A stretch of 64,000 nt of DNA, taken from NCBI RefSeq assembly GCF_030269485.1, contig NZ_BSTL01000023.1, forward strand, positions 1 through 64,000, given 5' to 3'. Position 1 is the stretch's first letter. Each line of letters opens with the position of its first letter. The position numbers were made by a program, and so were the translations under genes. Below are positions 64,000-64,000 of the stretch, piece after piece. The notes below the pieces were generated by a model. The model did not search any database. It worked only from the letters and a program-made list of their open reading frames with translations, and had not been told where the DNA came from. Source of the stretch: Actinoplanes sp. NBRC 103695. GTDB taxonomy: Bacteria; Actinomycetota; Actinomycetes; Mycobacteriales; Micromonosporaceae.

Positions 64000-64000
64000 C

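Overview
The window is high-GC actinobacterial DNA, most likely from the Micromonosporaceae (an Actinoplanes- or Micromonospora-like organism). The reasons are many GTG starts, short overlapping gene junctions, a Rho factor with a long Arg/Asp/Gly-rich insert, and a core gene order that follows the actinobacterial argS-lysA-hom-thrC-thrB-rho-rpmE-prfA-prmC-sua5-glyA-atp-murA block (the same order is known from Mycobacterium, Rv1292-Rv1315, and Streptomyces). The genus call is inference.

Bases 1-16,500 are an accessory island ending next to a tRNA-Arg(CCG) gene (16836-16907). It packs at least three genetic-conflict modules. (i) A pPIWI-RE module: a DinG-like helicase gene cut by the end of an IS3-type insertion sequence (1-127), followed by an overlapping pPIWI-RE Argonaute-like gene. 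(ii) A three-gene minus-strand operon (12213 to 6109) of an unrecognised 552-residue protein, an 882-residue phospholipase-D-fold protein and a TOPRIM-domain protein whose gene appears frameshifted. I do not recognise this combination as a named system. (iii) A bacterial ubiquitin-like conjugation operon (15479 to 13372) of a Ubl, an E2-like protein with no cysteine, and a fused JAB peptidase-E1 enzyme. It is divergent from an XRE repressor/ImmA-type protease pair (15580-16504). A small orphan membrane protein lies between (ii) and (iii). No integrase is visible.

Bases 16,900-64,000 are the core chromosome. Region 16977-18451 holds a DUF3105-DUF305 pair. Then come argS, lysA, hom and thrC (18550-23933). 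The usual hom-thrC-thrB cluster is split by about 10.5 kb of transport and regulatory genes: two tandem acyltransferases, MarR plus an RND pump, GNAT plus an ECF sigma factor, GntR, and an MFS transporter. thrB and rho follow (34451-37845), then a bacterial nitric oxide synthase oxygenase and a polynucleotide kinase/RNA ligase pair. rpmE, prfA, a PQQ-repeat protein plus GGDEF enzyme, and prmC come next. After an unknown gene come two YrdC/Sua5 paralogues flanking a low-molecular-weight tyrosine phosphatase, an SDR, and glyA.

The ATP synthase operon (52401-59248) has lost contiguity with atpC: a strong terminator and a LytR-CpsA-Psr gene sit between atpD and atpC. The window closes with a DUF2550 gene, a VOC protein, a PduO-type cobalamin adenosyltransferase, and a murA whose active-site cysteine is naturally aspartate.

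The most promising signals are the unnamed TOPRIM/PLD/unknown operon and the cysteine-less E2 in the Ubl operon. Next are the IS-interrupted helicase of the pPIWI-RE module and the apparent loss of catalytic motifs in the first Sua5 paralogue.
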